Shown piece by piece: positions 36,641 through 47,316 of a stretch of 64,000 bases of DNA. The DNA comes from Sequoia sempervirens. Lineage: Eukaryota; Streptophyta; Pinopsida; Cupressales; Cupressaceae. The stretch lies in the NCBI GenBank assembly GCA_007258455.2, contig VDFB02358134.1:214629565-214693564 (forward strand), given 5' to 3'. The notes under the pieces were generated by a model. It did no database searches. It was not told where the DNA came from and saw only the letters and a list, made by a program, of their open reading frames with translations. Positions within the stretch are counted from its first letter, which is position 1; each line of letters opens with the position of its first letter. The position numbers were made by a program, and so were the translations under genes.

Positions 36641-37217
36641 TTTTTTGCTTCTTCCCATCAAGACAGACGGTAGCTTCGTTGATGTGATCCTATATCTCAT
36701 GACGTAGGTGCATACAATTCTTGGTATCATGCCCATGAACATGATGGTACTAGAAGAAAGCATTTCCATCATACAAATCAAGATAAGGCTCCTTTAGAGG
36801 TCTAGAATTTTCCAATGTTATAATCTTATCCTTCAATAACTTTTGCAAGAGAGAAGAATGTGATTTAGATATTTTTGTAAACTTCCTGTTGTTCCTGAGA
36901 CCATGATCATTAGTCACAAAAACTATGTTTGCAATAGCCTTTCCTTTTCTTGAAATGGACACTATAGGTTTTCCTATAGAACAAGAGCGCGAGGAGGATC
37001 CCCTGAATTGAACCATGATTTGCTAGTACTCCCACAACACAACACGCAAATGTGTGAAAGAAGGGTATTTCATTAAGGAAAATTTATCCTGCTAGGTTTT
37101 CTAAAAGTTGCCTATGAATACCTTTTGCACATCCAAGTTGAGTAGCAGGTATGATATTTGTGAAAAGAGTGCTTGGTAACGTGCAATGAAATTAGTTATC
37201 TTCTTGTTCTCTCCTTG
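36641..37217 (-). pseudogene. Element D gag C-terminal part with zinc finger
   Basis: The frame from 37217 down reads KQGENKKITNFIARYQALFS and ends KVFIGNF, a gag C-terminal segment. A basic Ser-rich linker (36750-37016) follows. Then comes YHHVHGHDTKNCMHLRHEI at about 36690-36750, a His/Cys finger typical just before Tat proteases, with its first Cys replaced by Tyr. It was joined directly to 38288 before solo LTR S1 was inserted. Confidence 0.8.
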
Positions 37218-37222
37218 TTTAC

Positions 37223-38287
37223 TGTTGGAAGAATGAAGAAGAATGGCTCACTATAGAGTTTTTTGTTGTCATTGATGTCACCATGTTATACAAGTTGTGA
37301 CTACAAGACTAAGTCAGTATTTGATCTGGTATTTTGGTCTAGTATTTTGGCCTGGTATTTGAACCAGTATATAGTTTACACCCTCTAGTATTTTGGTCTG
37401 CAATCCTCCATACTTGATAGTTCCTACTTGAAATTTTGGGAAATAGTCTATGGATATTGAAAGCATGTACATTCAAAATCTCTCATTCTCTAGTTTTCAT
37501 ATGGTGTATCAGTATCGTTCTGTTGATTGCATTTTTCTATTAAATCTATCTCTAGCTGACTTCATGGATAATTGGTGATGTGGTGAATTATTTTTTGTGC
37601 AGATATATGTGTGACCTATCTTAGGTCTATGCTGACACGATAAAGGGTGCTATGAGTTTTGATTTATTATTTGGAAAGATTTTGTGAATGCCTGAAGCTG
37701 GCAGTTGGTGTTTTTGGTAAACAAGGATTGCATCTAATTAGGCTGGCTTAATTAATGCTTGCAGATGGATCAAATATATATTGGAAAATTCTTGATGATT
37801 GAAATATAGATGATGCTGTTGTGAATATGAATGTGAAGAAGTGTGTCAAGTCCATTTACTGAGCTTCATTGGAACTAAATCAACACTTGTTAGGTGCACT
37901 TTCATCAGTTCATTTTCTGGCTATAAGCCATTTTGTTTTGTAATCTATTTGTAGGAAGTGAGCCTCCTCATCAAAGCAATGAGCTTTTGTATCTTGATTG
38001 TGAGTCCTATTCTAGGTAGTGAGCCCTTTAGTAGTGAGCCTTATACATTAATTTTTGGAATTACTTTATATTGTGAGTTAATCCTCACTGTGGTTTTTCC
38101 CTTATTGGGTTTTCCAAGTAAAATTTGGTGTTCATTGTGTTGATTTTACTTTCTGTTATTTGCATTTCATGTTAATACTTAATAGTAGAATAGTATGGTT
38201 GTGAAGTTGATAAGTGTTAGGAGTTTTATGTTTGAATTTGGTGACAATTGATTCACCCCCCTCTCAGTTGTCCTACGCCTTTTACCA
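37223..38287 (+). repeat. Solo LTR S1 (copia type) inside gag of element D
   Basis: Starts TGTTGGAAGAATG at 37223 and ends ccttttacca at 38287, with the perfect 5-bp duplication tttac at 37218-37222 and 38288-38292. It resembles the LTR of element B in its start, in gtcattgatgtcac, in the gtagtgagcc and attgtgagttaatcctcac part, and in the final ttcacccccctc. No internal sequence is present, so it is a solo LTR. The gag frame on either side (FLDLVRCK then QGENKK) joins perfectly when one copy of the duplication is removed. ORF 37958-38143 is chance. Confidence 0.92.
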
Positions 38288-39468
38288 TTTACATCGAACA
38301 AGATCCAAGAAGGTCATCTTTGGACTGATGTTAGCTTGGAATTGACAGAGAAACTGATTGACGAGTTGGTTAAATGAGAATATAGAATTGTCAAAAAAGG
38401 AACAATACCACTCAAATGTTCTTTCCTTGAGAGATTGAGGGAAAATTTTATCCATTAAAGCATCATGGTGAAATAAATCTATGCACATCGCATTGAAAGA
38501 GGATATGTGTGTTTGTGGATCCCCTTTACCACAATACTTTTTGAACTTAGGAATCTCCATCCCCTAAGGGAAAGAAGTGCTCAAAATTGTTACTGACAAT
38601 GGACTATGTCGAGAGAAGAGCTAAAAGATAGGCTAAGAGGAGGCTTGAGATAGGTTCACCAACTTGCTTTGCATTTGGCCATATTCTAAAGAAGATCATT
38701 CAAAATAGGGTCTGAAGATGACAAAGGTCTAGTGGAACCTCCCCCAAAACCATCAACACCAGAACCTCCTTTGGAACCACCTCCATGATTGTCACCAGAG
38801 CCACCACTAGAACCACTAGTGTGATCTCCATTGGAGACACCACTATGGCCCCCACTAGAGCCACCACTGCCAGCACTGTCATTGCTACCAAAGCTACCAC
38901 CACTCATTCCATCAGAGCCCCCACCACCAGGGGCAGTAGGAGGGGTGAAGCTGAAACCAAGGGGTATTCTACTCACCTTGATAGTGTGGGGTTTCTAAGA
39001 AGTAGAGGAAATTTTGTTTGAGGGGCCTACTTCGGCCATACATATAGACCTTGTAGGCTTCAAGACACTTATTTGTCTCTCATAGGCGTCAAGAACTTCT
39101 TCTTGAGTAGTACCTAATCTAGGGTTATACAAGGAGATGTATGCTTCAGTTAGATTAGTGAGGCTATGCAAGAACTCCATGCCTATCTAATCCTTACCAA
39201 ACATGTATCTCACCTCACTAATGAGCCTAACAACTCTTGTCAAGTTCAGTTCTTTCACCAAATGATTCACGAGGTCCAACAACCTCTTGTCTAAAGTGAA
39301 AAGGTTTTCTGTAGGAATATGTACAACATCATCCTAATCTAAAGATGAGGCCGTAGGGGACACTGAAGGAGTGGGTGCATGATTGGTCTCGTTTATGAAA
39401 CCCATCTCATCTGTTAAGCTTGTAAAAAAACTAGTAGTAAAACTAAAAGTGACCTTCATCTTTTCCAT
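38288..39468 (-). pseudogene. Element D gag with N-terminal domain and Gly/Ser-rich linker
   Basis: A frame from Met at 39468 (MEKMKVTFSFTTS) encodes an N-terminal part with LLDLVNHLVKELNLTRVVRL and FLHSLTNLTEAYISLYNPRL that I do not recognise. A linker of Gly and Ser repeats (38686-38976, SGGSSGGHSG) comes next. The retrotransposon gag domain (PF03732) follows at 38293-38560: EIPKFKKYCGKGDPQTHI, then FPQSLKERTFEWYC and FNQLVNQFLCQF. Gag would form the particle. Stops are few and the domain order is standard apart from the unusually long Gly/Ser linker. The plus ORF 38785-39021 is the antisense of the linker. Confidence 0.82.
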
Positions 39469-39637
39469 TTGTAAGTGTCACACACTTCTTCTAACCATGT
39501 ACGCAGAGGTTGTAGACTAGGTTGTGCTACTCATAAAACCTCACAACATCCAAGTTTACAATAGTCACCAAGTGAAAGGGAAAAAGTATCAAACATCAAG
39601 AAACAAATAGATGTTCTTCACATCGGGCTCACCAAAA

Positions 39638-40946
39638 TGTAGGGGAGGACCAACCACACCAAGGCTCTAGGTCATGGCCAGAGAGTTGAGAGGGGAAGGA
39701 TTCCCTAATCTACCTCAAGTTGGAAAGGTGTTTTAGCTCAAGGATAGATAATTAAGAGAACTCTCAAGTGCTCCTGCCACTCTACTAACCCAAGAGTCCT
39801 GATGGGGCTAAACGAGCAAGCTTCTAGAACCCAAACTGTACCTTAGACAACTCTCTACCAGAGGATAGTTGCATAGGTTAGGGATGAAAATTTGTGCACT
39901 AGCATCTCGTAGGGGTGCTAACATCCGTATGGCCTGAAAGTACAAAAGTATAGTAAGGAGTGTCAAAAACCCACTAATAGGCAGTTGAGGTTTGATGCCC
40001 TAACTAAAGTGATAACTAACAAAATAAGCAAAATAATTAGAAAGATGATATAGAAATGGCAAAAGCAAAGGTGGTGGAAATGAACTCACGAAGGGTCAAG
40101 TTTTCTAGAAAGATCCACATTAATGTGTACCTACACATAGCCAAGAGAAGAAAAATGTTGGGGTTGTATAGGGGTTTGATGTAGTCAAACCTCCGCTTTG
40201 GTGTTTCCACCTCCATGAACAACCAGATAGATAGAGAGATAAAAATATGATAAAGGAAATAATGTTAGAATAGAAATGAAACCAAATACTACAAGAGACA
40301 CTATGCTACTCAAATCCAACAAAAAATTAATACAAAATAATTACCACCATTGACCAAAGGTGCTCAAAGACAATAAGAGAGGAATGTAAGTCCATAGCTA
40401 TGATAGAATCAGCGTAGTAACAACAATGTTGAAAGTAGTGTCGCAAGACACCAAGTTGTAGCTTCTATGGTAGATGTGTCAGATGTTGTGAGTGTTGGAA
40501 ACATGAAGCCAATAGTGCAACTAGTAGCAAGAGTATGGAGCAAAATGTGAAGCTAGAGAAAAGATGAGTGTAGAAGATCAAGAAAAAAGTCCAAAAGATG
40601 GATTGAATGAGAAAGATAGCAATTTGAAGGTCAATTAGGAGGGAAAGACCTATTCAAAGGTCAACAAGAAGGTTCAGGGGCATTAAATTTCATCACCAAT
40701 GGAGAATGTAATTACTTTATAGATTCGAGAGGCAAGAATCCTGTCAAGATGATAGCGTGCCATGCAGACGTTCATGAGTCGCACGTGCATGCCTAACAAA
40801 AATTTCCCCCACCGACACTAAAAAAAAGTTCCAAGTGGATGTGGTATGAAATGAGGACATAGAATTACTTGGTCGGATTTTATTTTTCTAAGGTGGAGGG
40901 TGTAAAAGGGGAATTTGCAAGAGGGGTGCAAATTTTCTCCTATACA
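39638..40946 (-). repeat. Element D 5' LTR
   Basis: Inner end TGTAGGGG at 39638 (plus orientation), outer end tataca at 40946 before atgag. It aligns over its full length with 31813-33124. 39469-39637 between gag and LTR is leader with the candidate primer site at 39625-39634. Confidence 0.9.
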
Positions 40947-40951
40947 ATGAG

Positions 40952-41143
40952 AAGAAGGATGAGAAAGAGTGACAATGCTAAGAAAGATGATGAAAAAATA
41001 GAAGACAACATTGGTGACAAGGAGAATGTAGAGGAGAAGAAGGATAATGGTAATGTGAAGATTGTTGGAGAATCTTCTAGAACCTTCAAAGATTCATTAA
41101 AGAGTCTATTGAGCATGAAATTATAGTTCCAACTTTTTTTTGT
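40952..41143 (+). pseudogene. Element B unrecognised coding region, third segment
   Basis: Lys/Glu/Asp-rich open stretch (NAKKDDEKIEDNIGDKENVE, then GESSRTFKDSLKSLLS) ending LSMKL at about 41126. It follows directly from SIDDE at 31812 once element D is removed, and is cut at 41143 by solo LTR S2. Highly charged and of low complexity; probably a linker of the same protein. Confidence 0.5.
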
Positions 41144-42302
41144 TGTAATATCCCCTTAAAATTAATTTCAAATCTGCAACAATGATTTTTCTCATACATC
41201 CAAAATATGAAATCAGGTCAAATGAAATTGTAACATAAACTCTAATTTTTTCTTTTTCAATGATTTTTTTTATAAATGAAACTTCTTGCTGCAATACAAC
41301 ATTTTTTTGACATTAATATGCTGTCATTTACATCATCAAACAATACCCACAACTTGCTGCAAATTAAATCACATTTAAGAAATCGAGTATCTAAGAAATT
41401 GCTTCAAAACACCATTAAATAACCAAAAAATTGATGCAACCAAAAGAGAATGTATTTTATTGATTTTTAACATGCTAATACATTATTATTACTATCTCAT
41501 AAATATTATAACAGTAATATACATCTGCTGCAACTATGCTGAAAATAGAGAACAAATATGAAGCCCAAGCACATACTAAACCAAACCCAACTTGCAAGGA
41601 AACTCTCTAAACTCCACACAAGGTTTATTATGATAAAATATTAGAAAACAAACGTACACAAATCTTTCATTAACATGTGAAACAAATAAATCATTCAAAC
41701 CCAAAAAATCACACTTCCACCTACAACAAAATCCAAAATACTAAAATAAACTTCAACTATTTAGCACATTGGCAATTCCTATTTGAAATTCTATCATAAC
41801 CCCTTCTTTCAAGCCTCAATCTCTTTGGTTTACCAGCCTTAGAGATTATTTATTCTTTGGTTTCCTAGCCTCAGAAGAACACAAAAATCCGTGAAGGAAA
41901 ATATGCAAGAATAATTCCAAAAAAGCAATAAATTATATTTTATATGAGTTTCATTCTTTAGGAAGCTTCTTGAATACCAAAAATCAATTCCAAAGTGCGA
42001 GGAATTTTTCCTCTCATGATTTTGTAACTCTTTTTCCAAATTTTCCTCCAATAAATTAGCCATTTCTCAAAACATTTCCTTTTTATGACAACTATTGTCA
42101 AAACCAATTAAGTCCAATTTTTTATCCAAAACATGCTCCAAGATAAATTAAAAAAAATATTAATTTATCCCCCAAAATTGATTTACTAATTTTTTCATGA
42201 AACTCAAAATTACCTGATTTATCTGCATCTCCTAATTGACAACTTTGAAAACTAGGTTTACTAAAAATAGTAAATACTATTTTTAGAAAAGGGGACATTA
42301 CA
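41144..42302 (-). repeat. Solo LTR S2, related to the LTR of element E
   Basis: In plus orientation it starts TGTAATATCCCC and ends ggggacattaca. It shares the termini and the motif ttactaaaaatagtaaa near its end with the E LTRs, but is shorter (1.16 kb) and otherwise diverged, so it is a related family rather than the same one. No internal region remains. Target duplication is not clear (tttgt against ttttc). Orientation matches E (minus). ORFs 41839-42063 and 42122-42373 are not genes. Confidence 0.75.
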
Positions 42303-43480
42303 TTTTCCCAGTTATTACAAATTCCAATGCAACATGGGAAAGTAGATATGGACAAGATGTCCCCCTTGCACAAGTTATATCTAGGTGATGCATTCCATGC
42401 TTCCTATAGAAAAGAAATTTTGCAAACACATCAAAAGTGTGTGGAGCTGATAGATGAAGTAGTGAAGGTGTTGCAGAAGAGTATTCTTAGTGTAAGTATT
42501 GATAATTCTTTATCTGGTGCACACAATTTAAAGCTCTTACATGATTCTTTTAAAGTGTATTCTAGTGGCCTTGAAGAGAAGTTAGAGAAGGAAGTCAATA
42601 AGAAGGTGAATGATAAAAGGTTGGAAAACATAATAGATAAATGTGCCATTGCACGTGGAAAATTATAGAAAATACTGAAAGAGGCATAGAATTTTGTTGA
42701 AGAGGTCAAGGATTTATTTTAGTTTTGCTTGAAGTGGCCTAGCTCCACCAAAAACATAAAGGTTTAGATGGATTCCATTGAGGCACAGATTGAAAAGGAA
42801 TTCAGTGCATATGATCTGAGAAATTATGTAGATGGATCTACATGATTATCAATTGAAAATTTGCATGAACATTTCTTCCAACTACAAGAACAGAAGGAAA
42901 AGATTATAGTGCAGCTTGGATAGTTCAAAGACCTAGAGAATGCAAAGTTCACATGTATATCTAGTTCTCCGATTAATACAGAGAAAGAAATGATGTTGAG
43001 TCCAGTACCTAGTACTCTAGATGATGGAGGGGAAATCCTCATGGAGTTTGAGACTATGAACCACATTCTTAGACTAGCAAATAATGGTTGCGAAGATGGT
43101 AAGAAAGATTGGGAGGCACCCCTTGCAAAATTGCAGGTGTTATACACTTCTTCCGGTTGATCTGTATATATTGTTTTTCTATTTATGGATTTCATAATTC
43201 ATTGTATATATGCAGAAGATAGTAGTGCAAGTTTTTTATGGATAACACTATTAGGGGGAGTTGGTTAGATTTTTGAAGGAATCTATTACTCTTATGTATA
43301 TATGAAAGGGGGAGAAGGAAAAACAAGAGCAAGTATATGTGAATGATGTTAAAGGGGAGCAAAGAACATGAAATATGCGTGCACCCTTTACCATTGAGGT
43401 CAAAGCAGGGGATTTTTTTTGTTGAGAAGATTAGTTTGGAGAAGACCTGGAGAAGAATTGATGCATGGTTCCATCAATAA
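42303..43480 (+). pseudogene. Element B unrecognised coding region, last segment
   Basis: An open stretch from 42327 (MQHGKVDMDKMSPLHKLYLG) of 113 codons with a probable helical or coiled-coil composition (VELIDEVVKVLQKSILSVSI, then GLEEKLEKEVNKKVNDKRLE). After a TAG it continues (NFVEEVKDLF, then IEKEFSAYDLRNYVDGST) to about 43160 with stops where Gln or Trp would fit. The last 300 bases to the polypurine tract are untranslated, with ctattagggggagttgg at 43246 a further G-rich tract. No known family. Minus ORFs 42431-42709 and 42824-43195 are shadows. Confidence 0.5.
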
Positions 43481-43493
43481 CAAAGGGGGAGAT
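43481..43493 (+). other. Element B polypurine tract
   Basis: caaagggggagat directly before the 3' LTR start TGTTGG. It confirms the plus orientation of B. Confidence 0.88.
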
Positions 43494-44849
43494 TGTTGGA
43501 AGTTTGAGGAGATTGTCTTTGATATGACTATTGGCAACATGAGCATGGGCACATGAGCATATATATTGTTGTCATTTATGTCAACATTGTGGTTTTATTG
43601 GTGAATCATGAGTGAGTATGGAGATGGTAATTCAACATATATATGTAGATGTTTTGATCCAGTGCAAGGCAGATATGTTGGTTATATGGCTAAATGTCAG
43701 AACATAGCTTTTTAGTGTACAGAGCATCAGCTTTCTAGTTTGCATTTGTTTGTCTTGAAGTGTTTTGTTCTACAGTTCTAAGGTAAACTTGGTGTGTGTT
43801 TGAGGAAATTAAATCCAAATTTTCATTTCCTTATGTCCTCTAGTACAAAATTTATGATTGACAGAATATCAAGTTTTCTAGTGACAGTTTAACCAATATA
43901 AAGTACATATTTGGATTGTTTCACATCCCATTGTAGAAGCATATTTGGTTATGTGGATTTGCGGGATTGTTTATAGGTTTCAGAAGGATGTGTATTTCAA
44001 GTTGTGTGTGTTTTAGAGGTCCATGTGTTAGTTTGTGGATATTCAGTTAGTTGATTTTAGTGTTGTCTCACTAGCAGTTCCGACCTAACAAAGTTTGGAG
44101 TCATGTGAAGTTAAAATAAGTGTTGATCAGTTATGTGGGAGCTATTATAGGCCCATTCCAACCTATTTGGATGTCCTACAAGTTTATTGTTGTTTTAAAA
44201 GTGTGTATGGTTTTATCTTGACCCAACAAGTTATTGTTTTGCATTCTACATCTAATTAGGTTGACCTAATTGACGTTGTAGGTTTTTGTGAATGAAATGG
44301 ATATAAGTGTAAGATCATTTTGGTATTGGAGAGTGATAAGGATGATGATTAAGTTGTGTGTGTGAATTAATAATAATTAGAGTGTGAATGTGATGATAAT
44401 GAAGATCAAAATAAAGTGTTAAGAGCCGAGTAGTATGAAGTGTGTTGATTCAGTGTTTTGAGCTTCAATGGAATTGCATTTTTTGCTTATTGTAGATGCA
44501 TTTTTAGCAATTTAGATCTTGGCAGTGTGCCACCCCTTTTTATTTTATCTTTCTTTCTTTTTATGGGTATTGAGTCCACCAGATAGTGAGTCTACCTGGT
44601 AGTGTCCCTTTCTATAATATCTTGTAACCGGTTATAATATATTGTGAGCTAATCCTCACCAAGGCTTTTCCCTTTTTGGGTTTTCCACGTAAATATCTAG
44701 TGTTCATGGGTTATGTGATTTGATGATTGCTTTCATGGTTTCTTTCCTTATTGAAATTTGAATATGATGTGTGGAATGAATGCTTAAATTTTTAAATGGT
44801 TTCAGAGAATATTGATTCACTCCCCCCTCAGTATTTCAGGTGTTCAACA
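43494..44849 (+). repeat. Element B 3' LTR (1356 bp)
   Basis: Full-length partner of 2379-3617 plus 13775-13875. It starts TGTTGGAAG and ends GTTCAACA, then the duplication ctttt at 44850-44854 and the INT-RT linker of element A. Confidence 0.93.
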
Positions 44850-44854
44850 CTTTT

Positions 44855-45960
44855 CTGGAGCTTCTTCCACTTCAATTGTCATCTCTTTTTCTTTCTCTTA
44901 ATATTTTTATTCTTCACTGCAATGGGGTTCATCATATTCATATCCTTCTATCAACATAGAAATCTACTGTGGTTCTTCATCCACTTTGACACTTTCACTT
45001 TTAATAATATTCTTCAACCTTTTATTGTAGCACCAATATGCTTTTTTCTTTCTAGAGTATCCAAGGAAGATTCCTTCATCAGATCTTGCACCAAACTTTC
45101 CTAAGTTTTGTTCATCTCTCATGATATATAATTTACTTCCAAACACTCCAAAATATTTCACAATAGGAGGTTTACCATACCATAACTCATTAGGAGTCTT
45201 TGAAATATTCACTCTTTCTTGTCCTCTATTAAGTATGCATACTACAATATGAATAGCTTCTATCCAATAGACATCTAATATATTTGGTTCTTTCATCATA
45301 GTATGTGTTTCCTCTTGAATTTTTCTATTCTTCCTCTCCATAACTCCATTCTATTAAGGAGTTCTAGGGGGTGATAATTGTCTCTTTATTCCATGATCTT
45401 CACAAAAAATATTACTCATTTGAAGTAAACTAACCACTCAGATCTCATGCACTTGATTTTCTGATCCATTTCATTCTCAACCATAGATTTAAAAGCTTTA
45501 AACTTATCTAGAGCTTCTGATTTCTCTTTGATAAATATTACCCAAGTCATTCTAGAATAATCATCAATCAAAAATATAAAATATTTGTCACCATGAGAGC
45601 TTCATATTCTAGTAGGTCCACATAGGTTTGTATGCACCAACTCCAAAGGTCCTGCAGTAGAATATTCTTTTGTCTTGAACCTCTTCTTTTTCTGATTCCA
45701 AACTGATATTCCTTGTAGATTGCATTGATAGGCTTTATAATCTTTGAAAAATCTCTCATAGCATTAATAGAACTGATCTTCACTAGGTTATCAAAATTGA
45801 TGTGACCCATTCTTCTATGCCATAGCCAAATTTTATTAATTTGAGACATAAAGCACTTAACACCACCACCTTTGAGTTGATTAACATTAAATTTTGTCGT
45901 TATTCTTGTAGCAACCAAAGTTTAAGATCTTCTTTTTTGGATTTCACAACCATCATCCTG
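44855..45960 (-). pseudogene. Element A copia integrase
   Basis: The minus strand encodes a GAG-pre-integrase zinc region LWHRRMGHINFDNLVKIS (about 45770-45835) and the core start FIFLIDDYSRMTWVIFIKEK (about 45540-45600). The third part (44964-45341) has WIEAIHIVVCILNR, the copia stretch KTPNELWYGKPP, then FGVFGSKLYI and GIFLGYSRKKKAYWCYNK. The DDE region around 45350-45480 is frameshifted with stops. The end reads VKVDEE and is followed by the point where B was inserted. Plus ORF 44796-45104 is a shadow. Confidence 0.92.
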
Positions 45961-47316
45961 AAACACCAAATTTTATCCTTTGCTACATATTTTTCCTACA
46001 CTACGAAGATTATGTTGGAGACCCTTGATGTAAATAACATCTTTTTTATGCTTATCATCAAAATTAATTGAACCTTTTCCATAGATCTTAGCAAATGTAT
46101 CATCACCAAAATTAACAAGACCACCATCATACTTTTGAAGTTTAAAAATTAATATTATCACTTGTCATATGATTTGAGCATCCACTATCAATTATCTGGT
46201 AATTCTTCTCCTCTCTTGCATGAAAAGAAGACACCATAGTTCCTTCAATATTGTGACCTATTTCTAGATAATTTTCCTTCACACATATTTCAGGATTAGT
46301 AAAATTAGTTCCAAAATTTAAATCCATGAAAAATAATTCATCACTATCATCATTAGGATAGTCTGATTCTTCATTATCAAATACACCATTGTATTTTTCA
46401 ACATAGTAACTCTTCTGAACTGATTTACCTTTATTATCCTTTTTTTTGTTATTTGTAACTTTGATTGGATATTTAGAAGCATAATGACCTATGTTTCCAC
46501 AATTGAAACACTTAAAGGGTAACTTACCTTTGTATTTACCAGTGCCATATTTCAATCTCTTTATAAAACTTTCTTCCACCTCATCAAGATCATCTAGATT
46601 TGATTCATCACCCTTCTTTTCCTTATTGACTTTAAAGGCAATTTATTTATCTATAGCATATTTACCAAACTCTCTCAATTCAAAATAAATTAAAGAACCA
46701 AACATCTAATCTCTAGAATATTGATCTAAATATTGAGCTTCCTCAAAAGAAAAAACTTTAGAACTATATAATTTAGGAAGATTTCTTAATACCTTTTTCA
46801 CAACTTCACTTTCTTCTAGTTTACCACCAAGATCATTGATGGCATTAACAACTTCATCAACTTTGAGCATGTAGGCTATAATTTCTTCATCTTCTGACAT
46901 CCTTAGGTTTTCAAATTTGGATTTGTAGTTTTGCACCTTTACTTGCTTGACCTTATCATCTCATTCATAAATTCTCTATAGTTTTACTTAGACCTCTTTA
47001 GCAATTTTAAGACTTATCATTTTTCTAAGTTTATAATTAGAAAGACCACTCGAGATAACATTTCTTGCTTTTCCATTATTCTCATAATCTTTGATCTCAT
47101 CATCACTTGATGTACCAGTATCTTGAATAGAATATCCAATTTCAATTGAACTCCAAACACCAAAACCTAGAGAAATAAGAAATGATTCCATATGGATTTC
47201 TAGTAAGCATAATTCATTTTGTCAAACATAGGAGCTTTGGAACCCTTCTTGTGTGCCATCTGGATCTACCTCAATAGGTTAAGCTTCTTCCATGGAACCA
47301 CTGCCCGAATACCAAT
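45961..47316 (-). pseudogene. Element A copia gag and protease with primer-binding site
   Basis: Gag pieces at 46988-47191 and 46706-46936 contain YKSKFENLRMSEDEEIIAYM and VLRNLPKLYSSKVFSFEEAQ, typical of the UBN2/copia gag domain. A zinc knuckle lies at 46469-46510 (CFNCGNIGHYASKYP, last Cys replaced by Tyr). The protease site IIDSGCSNHMTSD at 46163-46200 keeps Asp-Ser-Gly. 45973-46161 (FGDDTFAKIYGKGSINFDDK) links to integrase. On minus, TGGTATTCGGGCA (47302-47314) next to the LTR is a decayed initiator tRNA-Met primer site. Stops and small shifts show it is inactive. Plus ORFs at 45841-46071 and 46491-46688 are shadows. Confidence 0.9.

Larger units (their letters stand above)
31813..40946 (-). 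mobile_element. Element D: gag-protease-only Ty3/gypsy (Tat-like), minus strand
   Basis: LTRs of 1.31 kb: 3' LTR 31813-33124, 5' LTR 39638-40946. On the element strand they start TGTATA and end in TACA. The target duplication is imperfect (atgaa at 31808-31812, atgag at 40947-40951). The polypurine tract is aaagtgggggaaaaa on minus (33125-33139). The candidate primer site is TGGTGAGCCC on minus (39625-39634). Internal sequence codes for an N-terminal domain, a Gly/Ser-rich linker, a gag domain, a zinc finger and a protease, then a Pro/Ser-rich region. I find no RT or INT, so it is non-autonomous. Confidence 0.88.
2379..44849 (+). mobile_element. Element B: copia-type LTR retrotransposon, heavily nested (42.5 kb span)
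   Basis: Element B is bounded by LTRs starting TGTTGGAAG and ending GTTCAACA and by the target duplication ctttt (2374-2378, 44850-44854). The 5' LTR is 2379-3617 plus 13775-13875 and the 3' LTR is 43494-44849. A primer-binding site resembling initiator tRNA-Met lies at 13878-13889 and a polypurine tract at 43481-43493. Subtracting insertions E, C, D and S2 leaves about 8.3 kb, of which about 5.6 kb is internal. The internal part carries a zinc-knuckle gag and then a long unrecognised coding region. I see no INT or RT, so B is probably non-autonomous. Confidence 0.88.

Noticed and set aside
38785..39021. Plus-strand Thr/Ala-rich ORF
   Set aside because: It is the antisense of the Gly/Ser linker of the element D gag, whose frame is supported by flanking gag domain sequence.
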